A stretch of DNA of 64,000 nucleotides from Alisma plantago-aquatica (Eukaryota > Streptophyta > Magnoliopsida > Alismatales > Alismataceae), in contig OY856409.1 in the NCBI GenBank assembly GCA_963693085.1, positions 522,605,803 to 522,669,802 of the forward strand, written 5' to 3'. The notes below the pieces were generated by a model, which worked only from the letters and a program-made list of their open reading frames with translations, did no database searches and was not told where the DNA came from. A program made the position numbers and the translations under genes. How positions within the stretch are numbered: the first letter of the stretch is position 1; each line of letters begins with the position of its first letter. Of this stretch, positions 50,557 to 60,630 are shown piece after piece.

Positions 50557-50689
50557 TTGGCAAAGGATTGTAGTAGCCCAACACATCAAGATGCTTGCCG
50601 TCTCTGGGTGCTCTACTGTCCGCAGCAACCACTCGGTAAAATGGCCTGTTGTTACATCCCCACCTTGAAAGCCGGATTCTCACTACCAT
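50557..50689 (-). CDS. RPS16: RPS16 exon 1, copy X2, intact
   Basis: Encodes the first 44 residues of organellar ribosomal protein S16, starting at the ATG at 50689: [38 protein letters not shown] and YYNPLP. It ends at a consensus-like donor, CAA/GTAAGAC, in phase 1. It keeps the RLSR-G-NRPFYR and DSR-PRDGK residues of the family and has no damage, unlike the X1 exon. The frame is also open upstream of the ATG (VLREAAE), but ATG plus family alignment favours this start. Next coding exon recognised: 37658-37880, 12.7 kb downstream. An inverted second copy of this exon lies 1.15 kb upstream. Confidence 0.85.
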
Positions 50690-50699
50690 CTCTGCGGCC

Positions 50700-51828
50700 T
50701 CTCTTAACACAAGTTGTATGTCGAGGTGGCTCCTGAGCAACAACGGGATGATTAGTTTGCAGAATCGAGTGTAGTAACCAAACTTATGACTAAGGTTGTG
50801 ATGACAGGCAACTGATTGATGAAACAAGCACCATTAGAAAAAAGTTCAGTGATAAAAAGGAAAAAATAGAGTATATGAAAGATATAAATACCATTCTCAA
50901 ATTTCAATATCAATAAAATATGTCCGGTAACCAATTTCCTTACAGAAAAAGATTAGAAATATAAGTCTCACACAACTATGAGAAAGATGAGTTACAAATT
51001 GCACACTACACAGCAGAAGATGGAAAATGGTAACTTCGTATACGGAAGTAAGAGGTAAAATGTTACAAATGAAAGTACATAGGCCATTGTTTGGTGACAA
51101 ATCATTAAAAACATGACTGGTTTAGCATGTTTGTCTGGTAGGCAGAGCAATGGATCTTGTTGGAAGGTGGTTCAGCAACAAAGCAAAAGAATACACCTCA
51201 AACATTTCTGATAGGATCATAGGATGCCTCAAGTGTTAGGTCATGGTCCAACAAGATCCATTCTTCCAATGGAGTGGTGAGAAAAACATCTAGTGACGTC
51301 CAACCCTGGTCAGCCATGTTCTGCAAGGTCAACCAGCATTGTCGTGGAGGCCCATAGGTAACACTATCAAAAAGAAGGTATACTGTATATAGATGCTACA
51401 GCAGGGACATGACAAGGAGTTGCTAACTTGCTCCGCAATAGGAAATGGATACATTTCTAGGCAGAAAAGATCGTAAGTGCCAAACTTCACTGATCCAACA
51501 AGGACATATTCACTCATCAGATCGGTGATCATGTCCTTGTAGAGAGAAGTATCATTTCGTTTTGTGCCGAATGACCATCTGCTCTGTTGGCCGGAGGCTT
51601 GGGGAACCTTAGCTGGCATGTCTTTGGGTCATTGGATGGTGAAAGGAAGAATGCTAATGAGGAAGTCGACATACTTTTTAAGGCAACCAGGGGCCAAGAC
51701 ACCAACACTAAGCACCTTGTTGCCTTGGTGCGCCTAGGTGCTTAGATTAAAATTTAAAATTTAATCCATTTTCACTCCAATATTCCACTCTCTGTATATG
51801 CATATACTTAGCAGTTGTATACGCCTAG
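50700..51828. other. Loop between two inverted RPS16 first exons
   Basis: Counterpart of 28360-29489, about 1.13 kb. It separates the arms of the palindrome formed by 47053-50699 and 51829-55584. It would carry the RPS16 promoter if one survives, but I cannot point to a TATA box with confidence. Confidence 0.45.
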
Positions 51829-51838
51829 GGCCGCAGAG

Positions 51839-51971
51839 ATGGTAGTGAGAATCTGGCTTTCAAGGTGGGGATGTACCAACAGGCCATTTTATCGATTGGT
51901 TGTTGCGGACAGCAGAGCACCCAGAGACGGCAAGCATCTTGATGTGTTGGGCTACTACAATCCTTTGTCAA
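51839..51971 (+). pseudogene. RPS16: Third copy of RPS16 exon 1, inverted
   Basis: An open 133-bp exon with ATG at 51839 and the donor CAA/GTAAGAC retained. It reads [43 protein letters not shown]. It differs from the X2 exon at several conserved places (Arg to Trp in VRIRLSR, Asn to Thr, Pro to Ser in NPLP). No last exon follows on this strand anywhere in the window: the downstream sequence is the inverted intron, which ends at the 55584 breakpoint. It is therefore an orphan exon. Confidence 0.85.
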
Positions 51972-52386
51972 GTAAGACAGATCGACTTCATATCTTGTCT
52001 AATGGAAAATCTGCATATTTGATGCTGACGAATCTTGTTTTAGTCGAGACCGCTTTCTGTATGTTGTATGTTTTCTTTCATATTTTTTTATTGAATTGTC
52101 TTTGCTTTCTGAACTGTGCATTGTACTCTTCCCATGGTGAATTACCTATCATTTAAGTATCTCTGACTGGCTATGCATTTCATTTTCTAATCATAAAATA
52201 CTAAACATAATCTACTCTTCTTTGGTTGACAAGTCAATCATTACTAGCAGTTTTTATTATTATCATGGATGTGATCAGCACTAGATGGTGGAAAGAGGAT
52301 GGGCCTGAACTTCGATTGAGTAAAGTAAGTATTTTCTATTGCATTTCTCTACCAAGATTGCGGTTGCTACCATAAACCCATACTTG

Positions 52387-53501
52387 TCAAGGCGTCTAGG
52401 TGGTGGGTTTAAGCCAAGGGCAGCCTAGCCCGCCTAGGCGGGTGCTTAGGCTTTTCTGGACGCTTTTTTACTTTTTTTTCTTCCAGTTACATATTTAAAT
52501 GTTTGTAGATATGATATTATATGTGATAATGTAATTGTTTATTCATTAAGTCTAATTTGAATTGACAACTATAGGAGAATCAAAGGCAAGATATTTAATA
52601 GGAAGAGAAAGAAACAATAATAAGTAGGAATTGGAGAGAGAAAACAAGATAAAAAGAAACACGCAAACAGTAGGAGTTGTGCCGGAAGAAGTCGGAATAA
52701 GATAAACGCAGGGGCAGTAAAAGGAGATTAAAGCAGGAGGAAGAATTCAACAAAACAAAATATAAAACAAGAATAGCAAGTGCTAAAATAAAAAATACAA
52801 AGGAAGGAAGAATAGGTCAGTAAAATAAGTGAAAACATGCAAACAACAGGAGTTGTGAGAGGTGATTTACGAGGAAGAAATCAGAAAAAGAAAACAAATG
52901 TATGCAAATAGTAGTTGTAGATATGGGAGCAAGAGATACAGGACAAATCTGAAATAAGAAATACACACATACTCGCATGGTGGTAGGAGTGGATATAGGA
53001 GGAATAACTCATGAAAAATGCAGCAGAAGTAGGATTTGGGAATAAAATGTAGGAGAAAGGATAAAAAAAGAAAAGAAAAAAAGAAACAACAACAATAGAC
53101 ATATGAGGAAGTAGAATATTTTTAAACAAATAACACTATGACGACTTGCAAATTTGGCCCAAATCAGACATATTATCCTAAGAGTAGATCTAATTTGTCA
53201 AAATTTGAGCTGATTTGGCCTAAATTTGACCTAGTTCAACCATAAAATGACTTAAGGTGATCTAATTTGACCAAATCTAGACTTGATTCATGCTAAATGG
53301 CTTAATTTTACCTAAAAGGCCTTAGGCGCCCACATAATGCACTTAATAGGTTGGGCACCTAGTTTCGTGCCTGGCGCCCACTTAATGCACTTAATAGGTC
53401 GGGCGCCTAGTTTGAGGCACCCACTTAATGCACTTAATTGGCTGGGCGCCTAGTTTGAGGCGCCTTGCCTAGCGCCTAGGGTGCCTAGGCGGGTGCCTTG
53501 A
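52387..53501. mobile_element. GCCTAGGCG MITE, inverted p3 copy
   Basis: Same element as at 26697-27814 and 49031-50150, on the opposite strand, with TCAAGGCGTCTAGG at the left end and GGCGGGTGCCTTGA at the right end. Confidence 0.6.
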
Positions 53502-53597
53502 TAACTAAGCATAAGCTTGCTACCATCTTTAAGCAGTAAAATGAAGTACCTTTTTCAACAAAGTGCTGCCAGATCTTCTTATCTTTATAGTAATTGT

Positions 53598-53930
53598 TTA
53601 GATCATTTCTCTGAATGTGCTATACTCCGGTAGCTTCTTTGTTGCTAATTTATCTAGATAGTCAGAAATCTCCTTTTTCACTTCTAATAGTACACTTGTA
53701 CAAGCATCCACATCTCCTCTCCTTCTAGCAAGGCTTTGCTTCAAACTAAAGATCCCACCCGTGGAGCTATGTTTGCAAAAAGTGCAGCGAAGGTGTTTCT
53801 CTACGAACCGGGTCAGGAAGATCACAATTCTTCCAACCCCAGTCTTGCGACCTAATTTTGGAAGCAACATTAAGGAGATTATCAGGGGCTGGAGGAGCAT
53901 GGAAAGGGATCTTCAAACCTTGCACTTGGG
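53598..53930 (-). pseudogene. BED zinc-finger exon, inverted p3 copy
   Basis: Third copy of the DUF659-type BED fragment (CTFCKHSSTGGIFSLKQSLA, DVDACTSVLLEVKKEIS, then YLDKLATKKLPEYSTF). Arg of GGIFRLK has become Ser. The upstream half is frame-shifted as in X1 and X2, so the frameshift predates the duplications. A run of about 12 C lies nearby at 53946-53957. Confidence 0.8.
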
Positions 53931-55525
53931 TTGCATCCTCTGACCCCCCCCCCCGACTCAAACCCCACTCTCGTGCAACAACTCGCCCCGTCATCCAGGC
54001 ATAGCAAAATAAACAGGTCCATATTTGATGTGTAGATTAAGGTGCACCCTCCTGAGGCACCTTGATACCTAGGCGCATGCCTTGAGTCTTGACAATATGA
54101 AGCAAATGTGTGATAGAGAGTGGTCAAATACAAGGTTTGGTGGGTGATTATACAATAACACTGTCTATTATTTAGTGTATGAATATATATACAAAATTCC
54201 CTTTAATGCACATGAAATGAGTACCAGCTAGAGGATCAAAGCCAAGGTTGCCATAATCAAACCAGTGAGGCCTCTAGTTCTCGGTTCACTGGTTGGACCA
54301 GTTCAACAATTGCGTCATCATGACATTATAACTAATTTAAAATCCTAGAATGTATAAATTCAAAGAATACTTCACTAATAGACTAGCAATAACCAGAGGT
54401 GAAAGCAAAATTGCATCATCTTCTCATTTTAAGAACTACATATAATTGTAAGAGAGGTTGCATTTCGAAACATGAGACGATCAAAGGAGAAGAAGAAACA
54501 AACTAGTAAACCATGCAATCATCTAAATTAAATGGCACATCGGTAGTTTTTATAAACATAAATGGAGAACATGATTATAGAAGCATAAAAGGCTCACCTG
54601 ATGATAGGAGGAGAAGCACTCGCAGCAGCTGAAGAAGCAGTAGACCAAGAGCAGCTGAAAAGCAACACAGATACACAAGAAGGGATAGATACATAAGGGG
54701 AGAGGTGATCAGTACAGCAAGATAGGCAGAAGGAAAGGGAGAGGTGATCAGTACAGAAAGAAGGGCAGAAGGAAGGGGAGGGGTGATTAACAACCGTCTA
54801 CTACAGTAATGTTATAAGAGGTAAGTAGAAAGGGGAGAGGGTTATTAGTATAGAAGAAGAGTAGAGGAAGCGGAAGATAAAGCATACCGGGGACGACCTT
54901 GGCAACGACAGTAGCACAGCTATCAGACGGTAGCGAACACTCAGACATAATTGCAACTACAGTGCTTGAAATGGGAACGATGGCGTGGAAGCTTTAGTCG
55001 GACGACGACGGCCGCCGAAAATGCAAGAGGATAGGTAGTCAAGGGCTCAAGCTAAAACTACAGCAGTAGGGGAAGGAATCGGGCAGGTATCGGGGTCTGT
55101 ATGCGATGCGTGATGCTCCTGTTTTAGCAGCATGTGATATCACATGGCTATTCAGTGTGCTCAGAGTTAGACTGGGCCATTCGTAAGGAACTGGACCGGT
55201 TCATTTTGAACCGGTCGCCCCATCAGTTATATTCCAATTCAGTAGCTATTTCATTTTTGGAGGCAGAGCGGATCGCAATTATGGGCCAATTCCTAGTTCG
55301 ATTAGCAGGTTGAGTTGGATTTTTATGATCTTGGTCAAAGCCTTCAAAGTAAGATGGCAAAGTGCAAATATAAGATGATGGCACATTCTTCTACATGAGT
55401 ACAATAGTGGAGAAAGTTCTCCAAATATTTGGGATGTACAAAAAAAATCCTTCATGGTAAATAGGAAAGCAATTGTTGAGTAAGCACGAAAATTGTTGGT
55501 TTTGTCAGATGTGGAAGATTTGAGT

Positions 55526-56661
55526 CTAAATAAGATAGGGGAATCGGGTGAGTCTTGCTAGAAATTTAGAAGAAGAAAAAGAAGGCATTAGAAGAGTTGA
55601 ACTCCACCGTGTGGCACAATCAAGAACTAGGCTTGTTGTTGCGGAGACTCTTAACAGCTTCGCAGTATCACAAAATTTTTCAATTCTTTTGGGAGTAGCT
55701 GTCCAGAAAGACACACTATCACGAATCTTTTCAATTTCATTTTTGATGACTGATAGTCCATCTTTCACTATTAGATTTAGAATATGCGCACAACAACACA
55801 TATGTAATGCCTTACCAGATAACAAAAGAGTATCACTGCATAAATCATCCTTAAGATCCTTGAGAATGAGATCGTTAGTGGAGCAATTATCCATTGTTAA
55901 GGTTGATATGTTTGTATCCACATCCCATTCGACTAAACATTGGTGTAAAACTTCACGCAACGTCTCACTAGTGTGAGGGCATGGGACATATGCAAACTTT
56001 AGGATCAAATTGCACAGTACCCATGTGTCATCAATATAATGCGCAGTACTAACCATGTATCCTCTCTTCTGGTGATTTGATGTCCACATATCTGTTGTTA
56101 TCGCATACCTAGACTTGTTCTTCTCAATAACTTGCATCAATCTAGACTTTTCAAACTCATACATTGCTTCGATATCGCTCTTAATGGTATTTCTTGAAGG
56201 ACATCTAAAAAGTGGCTGAAGATTATGAGAGTATGTCCTGAAGCCTTCATGTTCTACCATTGATAGAGGATATTCATGCTTGACAATCATCCGAGCTAGA
56301 TCGTTTCTTGAACCCTCTTGACTAAACGTAGAATTTAAAGTCCTTGCTTCCCCAATAGGGCCCACATTTGTTGTCCCTTCTTGTACTACCAAAGCTTTTC
56401 TAGCAGGACATGAATTGAGAAAATTATTTTTTAGGGTGGAGGTACCATTTTTCATATTACCAGAAAGAAGTCTGAAGCAATACTTGCATTCAGCTTTCGC
56501 CACTCCATTCACCTCTTTCCTTGTATACTCTGCCATATGTCACTTCTGAAATTTCCTTTCCTAGAACTAGACATCCCAGCTCCAGTATTCACTTGACTTT
56601 CCTCATCTCCACTATTACTAGTAATAGGAGTCGAATCATCCATTGGTGTGTCACTCTCCAT
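55526..56661 (-). pseudogene. BED-type hAT transposase (RICESLEEPER-like), truncated
   Basis: The N-terminal two-fifths of a hAT transposase. The likely start is ATG at 56661 (MESDTPMDDSTPITS). A one-base slip near 56535 separates it from the 336-codon open frame that follows. That frame shows the BED finger (ECKYCFRLL, then LKNNFLNSCPA), the RNase H-like core entry TTDMWTS, a second acidic block (STLTMDNCSTND), CCCAHILNLIVKDGL and LDCATRWSSTLLM. The rest, including the hATC dimerisation domain, is missing: at 55584 the frame runs into inverted X sequence and stops. A different lineage from the DUF659 remnants. Non-functional. Confidence 0.88.
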
Positions 56662-56737
56662 AGTTACAAACTTGATAATCTATGAAAAGACATGATATGT
56701 CCTTATTAGTCAAATTTAAGGTAGTAACATATAATTA

Positions 56738-57351
56738 AGTGATCACATTAGTGGATGTATACTTATTTCTTAACATGCAAGGTAGGTCCTATCCCATTTT
56801 TAAACATGTGATCACACTGGTGGATGCATACTTATTTCTTAATTCTGACGAAAATCCGGCAGTATTTCCCCTTAGTTCTCTGAATACACCGATGTAGAAT
56901 TACGAATAATTCTACATATGTATCCAGAGAACGTTAAGAGAAATACTACTAGATCTCGTTGGAACTAAGAATTAAGTATACATTCACTATCTAAGTGTGC
57001 TCATATGTTTAAAAATAGTCCCAAATAGTGGGGACTATTCAAGATATAATCCCTATTGATTATATCTTGAATGGGTATACTATTGGCAGGCAACTATTAT
57101 CTCAAATGCAAGGTAGGTCCTAACCCATTTTTAAACATGTGATCACACTAGTGGATGCATACTTATTTCTTAATTCCAATGAAAATCTGGCAGCATTTCC
57201 CCTTGGTTCTCCGAATAAACCAATGTAGAATTACGAATAATTCTACATATGTATCCAGAGAATGTTAAGGGAAATACTACTAGATCTCGTTAGAACTAAG
57301 AAATATGTATACATTCACTACCTAAGTGTGATCATATGTTTAAAAATAGTC
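56738..57351. repeat. Two tandem fold-back elements (331-bp period) plus a partial third
   Basis: Unit 1 folds on itself: left arm 56793-56902 pairs with right arm 56907-57020, opening with CCCATTTTTAAACATGTGA and closing with TATGTTTAAAAATAGTCCC, around the centre AGAATTACGAATAATTCT. Unit 2 repeats this at 57124-57351. A partial arm (GTGATCACATTAGTGGATG) lies at 56738. Between units are smaller palindromes, AATAGTCCC...GGGGACTATT and TCAAGATATAAT...ATTATATCTTGA. No coding capacity; MITE-like. Confidence 0.85.
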
Positions 57352-57419
57352 CCAAATAGTGGGGACTATTCAAGATATAATCCTATTGATTATATCTTGA
57401 ATGGGTATACTATAGGTAT

Positions 57420-57703
57420 GTGTATATGTCATTTCAATTTAATCATCTATTCTAAAGACAGGAAGAATCTGAAGTCCATTCAGACCACATATTTAGTGTC
57501 TTGATCATCTGACACGAAATGATAGAAAAGTACAACTGAACTGATTACTACATAACTGAATTAATATACTGAATTACTACACAGTTCATACAGTACTCAA
57601 TAATTCAATAAATTTCTACTGAAATTGAATTTCTCAATCTTAAAAGAGATATTGTTCACTAAATGTATATAATCCAAAAGAGCTAGGCATGTATCTACGT
57701 AAA
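57420..57703. other. AT-rich non-coding DNA
   Basis: Nothing recognisable apart from repeated CTGAATTA(C/A)TAC words near 57537-57590. Confidence 0.4.
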
Positions 57704-58164
57704 CTAGTCAGAGAAAAACTAGTGCTCATCTCATGTATATAATTTAAATAAGAGAGATAAATGTTCAAACTCACCTAGAAAACTGAGAAAGAGAGAAATT
57801 GTTCACTGAATGCCAATTGAGTTCGTATATAACTCCAGCTACACACTCTAATCACTGAAAAATGACCACGAATAACTATTAGTAACATTATTATAGTTCC
57901 ATTAAATTGTACCAATGTACACTAGTAGCTCAAACGCAGAAAGAAGTTTTCATCTCATGTATATAATTCAACTAAGAGAGAGATAAATGTTCAAACTCAC
58001 CTAGAAAACTGAGAAAGAGAGAAATTGTTCACTGAATGCCAACTGAGTTCGTATATATCTCCAGCTACACACTCTAATCACTGAAAAACGACCACGAATA
58101 ACTATTAGTAACATTATTATAGTTCCATTAAATTGTACCAATGTAAACTAGTAGCTCAGACGCA
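57704..58164. repeat. Tandem repeat, units 1 and 2 of a 225-bp satellite-like array
   Basis: Unit 2 starts at GTAGCTCAAACGCAGAAAG (57925). Unit 1 (from about 57704) has a degraded start but the same body (CACCTAGAAAACTGAGAAAG, CTCCAGCTACACACTCTAATC, GACCACGAATAACTATTAG). Period 226 bp. A third unit lies beyond the LINE at 59687. The units are more than 95 percent identical by eye. Confidence 0.9.
58151..58164. repeat. Left target-site duplication of the LINE
   Basis: GTAGCTCAGACGCA, repeated exactly at 59687-59700 after the A tail. A 14-bp duplication is typical of L1-type target-primed insertion. Because the site is also the start word of the 225-bp unit, one copy belongs to the interrupted array. 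Confidence 0.9.
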
Positions 58165-59686
58165 TTGAGTTTGTCAAAGAAAATAGTATTAAAGCTATCA
58201 ACAATGGCGAAACCACTATGGTGTGGGAGGACAGATGGGTACCTGGGTTTGAGAAGCTGGGTGACATATGCTTGACACGCATAGATAACAGTATTGCTGA
58301 TCTCAAAGTGGCTCGGGCATTGAGTTTGTCAAAGAAAATAGTATTAAAGCTATCAACAATGGTGAAACCACTATGGTGTGGGAGGACAGATGGGTACTTG
58401 GGTTTGAGAAGCTGGGTGACATATGCTTGACACGCATAGATAACAGTATTGCTGATCTCAAAGTGGCTAGTCTTGCTAATCTCACAGGTGAATGGGATAC
58501 TGACTTCCTGAAAACTTACCTGCCTAAAGAATGTGTGGAGAGGGTACTGCATCTACCCCCACCGGTTGCGGGATCCGGGAATGATACCTGGAGCTGGACT
58601 GACGACAGTACAGGTAGATATTCAGCTGGGTCAGCTTACAACAAGATAAGGGGTAGTGCACAGGAACCGGAAACTAGTTTTTGGAGAAACATATGGTCAC
58701 TACATGTACCAAGTAAGATCCGAATGTTCATCTGGTTGGTGGCACATGATGCTATCATGACCAATGCTAGAAGATCACAACGAAGGCTCACTGAAGATGC
58801 TACCTGCCCCAGATGCGAGGCAATGGTGGAAACGACTATACATGCTCTATGGCAGTGCCCTTTTGCAAAGGAAGTCTGGAATGAACTAAAGGTTGGAGAG
58901 GATTCACCAGAGGCTACCGGAACTGATTGTTTAGAATGGCTAAAGAACAACATTATGACCAAGGCGGCACATCCTGTCACTTTCACAACCACCTGTTGGA
59001 CGATTTGGAAGGCAAGGAACAAGGCGGTTTTTGAAAACATTATTCTTCCTACTACTCGGCAGATTACCCAGATTAGATCTCTGCAGATGTTGCTCTCTAC
59101 TCAGACATCAAACCCTCTGGGTTGTACTTCTTGTATTCGGGAAGAGGAGGAGAAGTGGACGGATCTAGCACCTGAGGAACATCTTGCTATTGTTGACGAT
59201 GCGGTACACAAGGACAGAGTTGTCATCGCCGTCGTTGTTCTGGACTGGAATGGGAGATGGCTAGGGGGACGAGCCCGCACCATTAAGACTTCTTCGGTGG
59301 TGGAAGCTGAGCTTAGAGCAATTATGTTCGCTCTTCAAACATGCGACAGTAGACAAGGAAGGAAGATCACTATCCACTCGGATAGTAGCATAGCTGTCTC
59401 TGCAACCATGCAGATGGGGGAACTCAATCCGGGCCTCGCCCCTTGGATATCCAGGATTGACCATGCCAGAACGAGGTACTCTGATGTGCAGATCGTGAAG
59501 GTTCCAAGAAGCAGGACTCACATTAGTGACTCTCTCGCCAAGCACCATATCCAAAACAACTGGGAAGAATGTGTTTATACACATCCCCCACTCGACCCTG
59601 TGGGTCAAATTCTACTTTACCTGCACGAGGAGGGCGGGATGAATAAGAAACACCTCCTGACTTTCCCCCCCCCCCCCCAAAAAAAA
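58165..59686 (+). mobile_element. 5'-truncated L1-type LINE insertion
   Basis: A 1522-bp insertion bounded by the 14-bp target duplication and ending in a C run (14 C) and 8 A. It keeps only the 3' end of the element (zinc-binding region and RNase H). Its first 155 bp are duplicated in tandem (58163-58317 and 58318-58472). The C run before the A tail is unusual. Confidence 0.92.
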
Positions 59687-59728
59687 GTAGCTCAGACGCA
59701 GAAAGAAGTTTTCATCTCATGTATATAA
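58373..59728 (+). pseudogene. LINE ORF2 C-terminal part: zf-RVT and RNase H domains
   Basis: A 451-codon open frame; the true coding frame starts a little earlier (EFVKENSIKAIN) and would join the lost reverse transcriptase. It shows VWEDRWV at the start, then a zf-RVT region (SFWRNIW, PSKIRMFIWL, TCPRCEAMVETTIHALWQCP). A plant LINE RNase H follows, with candidate catalytic Asp in AIVDDAV, Glu in VVEAELRAI, Asp in IHSDSS and Asp in ISDSLAK. There is no internal stop. No stop occurs before the poly-C/A tail, so the frame runs through the tail into the flanking repeat and ends there. The 155-bp duplication shifts the upstream frame. Not autonomous without RT and endonuclease. Confidence 0.9.
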
Positions 59729-59936
59729 TTCAAATAAGAGAGATAAATGTTCAAACTCACCTAGAAAACTGAGAAAGAGAGAAATTGTTCACCGAATGCC
59801 AACTGAGTTCGTATATATCTCCAGCTACACACTCTAATCACTGAAAAATGACCACGAATAACTATTAGTAACATTATTATAGTTCCATTAAATTGTACCA
59901 ATGTACACTAGTAGCTCAGACGTAGAAAGAAGTTTT
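59687..59936. repeat. Unit 3 of the 225-bp array and start of unit 4
   Basis: Resumes after the LINE with GTAGCTCAGACGCAGAAAG at 59687; the next unit start is at 59911 (period 224), and the array is cut after AGAAAGAAGTTTTCA. It includes the right LINE target duplication at 59687-59700. Confidence 0.9.
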
Positions 59937-60360
59937 CAATAGTAGACTACACAATATGAGCGGCTCAATCACAGAGCAGTTTTGTACATTCGTTACAGTC
60001 TGCAGCAGCGCCCCCACTTCCCCCACTTATTTCTCTGCACGGCTTCTTCACTGGAATAAAACTTCCACGCCTGGTACCTTCCCTCACACCACCACGCCGG
60101 TATCCCAGTACCCACCGTCACCAGACAAAAGCAAATAGCTACTACTGCTGCGCTGACGGAGAGGTAGAGGGGGAGGAAAGCCAGTGATAGAGACTTCCAA
60201 AGCAGACAATATGATACATACAGGAAAAAGGCACATCATCAGCATAAGCGTAAACCCCGACTGGTTGGGCAGGGGTGGGAGCCGACTGATCGATTGCTCG
60301 CTTGCTACCGGCGGTGTGTGTTGAGGTGAGGTGAGGGGGGTGCGGTCGATCTGGGAGGTC
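59937..60360. other. Spacer before the F-box fragment
   Basis: No gene recognised. The composition changes to C-rich near 60010-60115 and G-rich near 60160-60350, unlike the AT-rich surroundings, so it may belong to the captured host gene fragment (leader or promoter). Confidence 0.35.
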
Positions 60361-60630
60361 ATGGATCTGCGAGCCATTGTGCGGGACGGGATAGGGAGCA
60401 TCTCGAGGCGGGGGATCGAGGCGGGGTGGAATGACCGGAAGAAGGGGCGGGCGTCGGCTGACGCCGATGACTCGGCGGAGGTAGGTGGGGAAGGTAACGA
60501 CCACCGTTGTCTTTGGGGGTGGGGGTCGCTTCCGCCGGAGCTGCTACGAGAGGTCGCGAGACGGGTTGAGGAGAGCGAGAGTGAACCGAAAACAGAGGAA
60601 AACGACCTCATTGTTAAGCCGGAGCAGTAG
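60361..60630 (+). pseudogene. Tubby-like F-box protein first-exon fragment
   Basis: The frame from ATG 60361 reads MDLRAIVRDGIGSISRRG, then a Gly/Ala/Asp-rich spacer, then WGSLPPELLREVARRVEESES. The VRD-G-GS(L/I)SRRG start and the SLPPELLR-V--R(V/L)EESES F-box are the signature of plant tubby-like F-box proteins (substrate adaptors of SCF ubiquitin ligases). The F-box is cut after ESES: the expected WP-R--VVACA-VCR-WR block is missing, the frame continues into unrelated residues and stops at 60630. GC content is much higher than around it. No tubby domain is found in the window. Probably captured or left by a transposon. Confidence 0.6.

Larger units (their letters stand above)
36615..51821. 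repeat. Segmental duplication, copy X2
   Basis: Direct partner of 14290-29489. It lacks the gypsy element that abuts X1 and lacks about 110 bp near 47580 that X1 (25125-25240) and the inverted p3 both keep. It retains the 185-bp segment at about 44280-44465 that X1 lost. Its right end runs straight into inverted piece p3. Confidence 0.93.
51829..55584. repeat. Inverted piece p3 (reverse complement of X2 47053-50699)
   Basis: About 3.75 kb antiparallel to the adjacent end of X2, starting at GGCCGCAGAG just before the RPS16 ATG. It carries inverted RPS16 exon 1, the GCCTAGGCG MITE and the BED fragment. It keeps the 110-bp stretch near 54960-55060 that X2 lacks but X1 has, so it was not copied recently from X2. 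Its right edge, at AGAAGAAAAAGAAGG, joins a truncated hAT gene. Confidence 0.92.

Noticed and set aside
58148..58552. Minus-strand frames overlapping the start of the LINE
   Set aside because: Antisense shadows of the LINE coding strand and of its 155-bp duplication.
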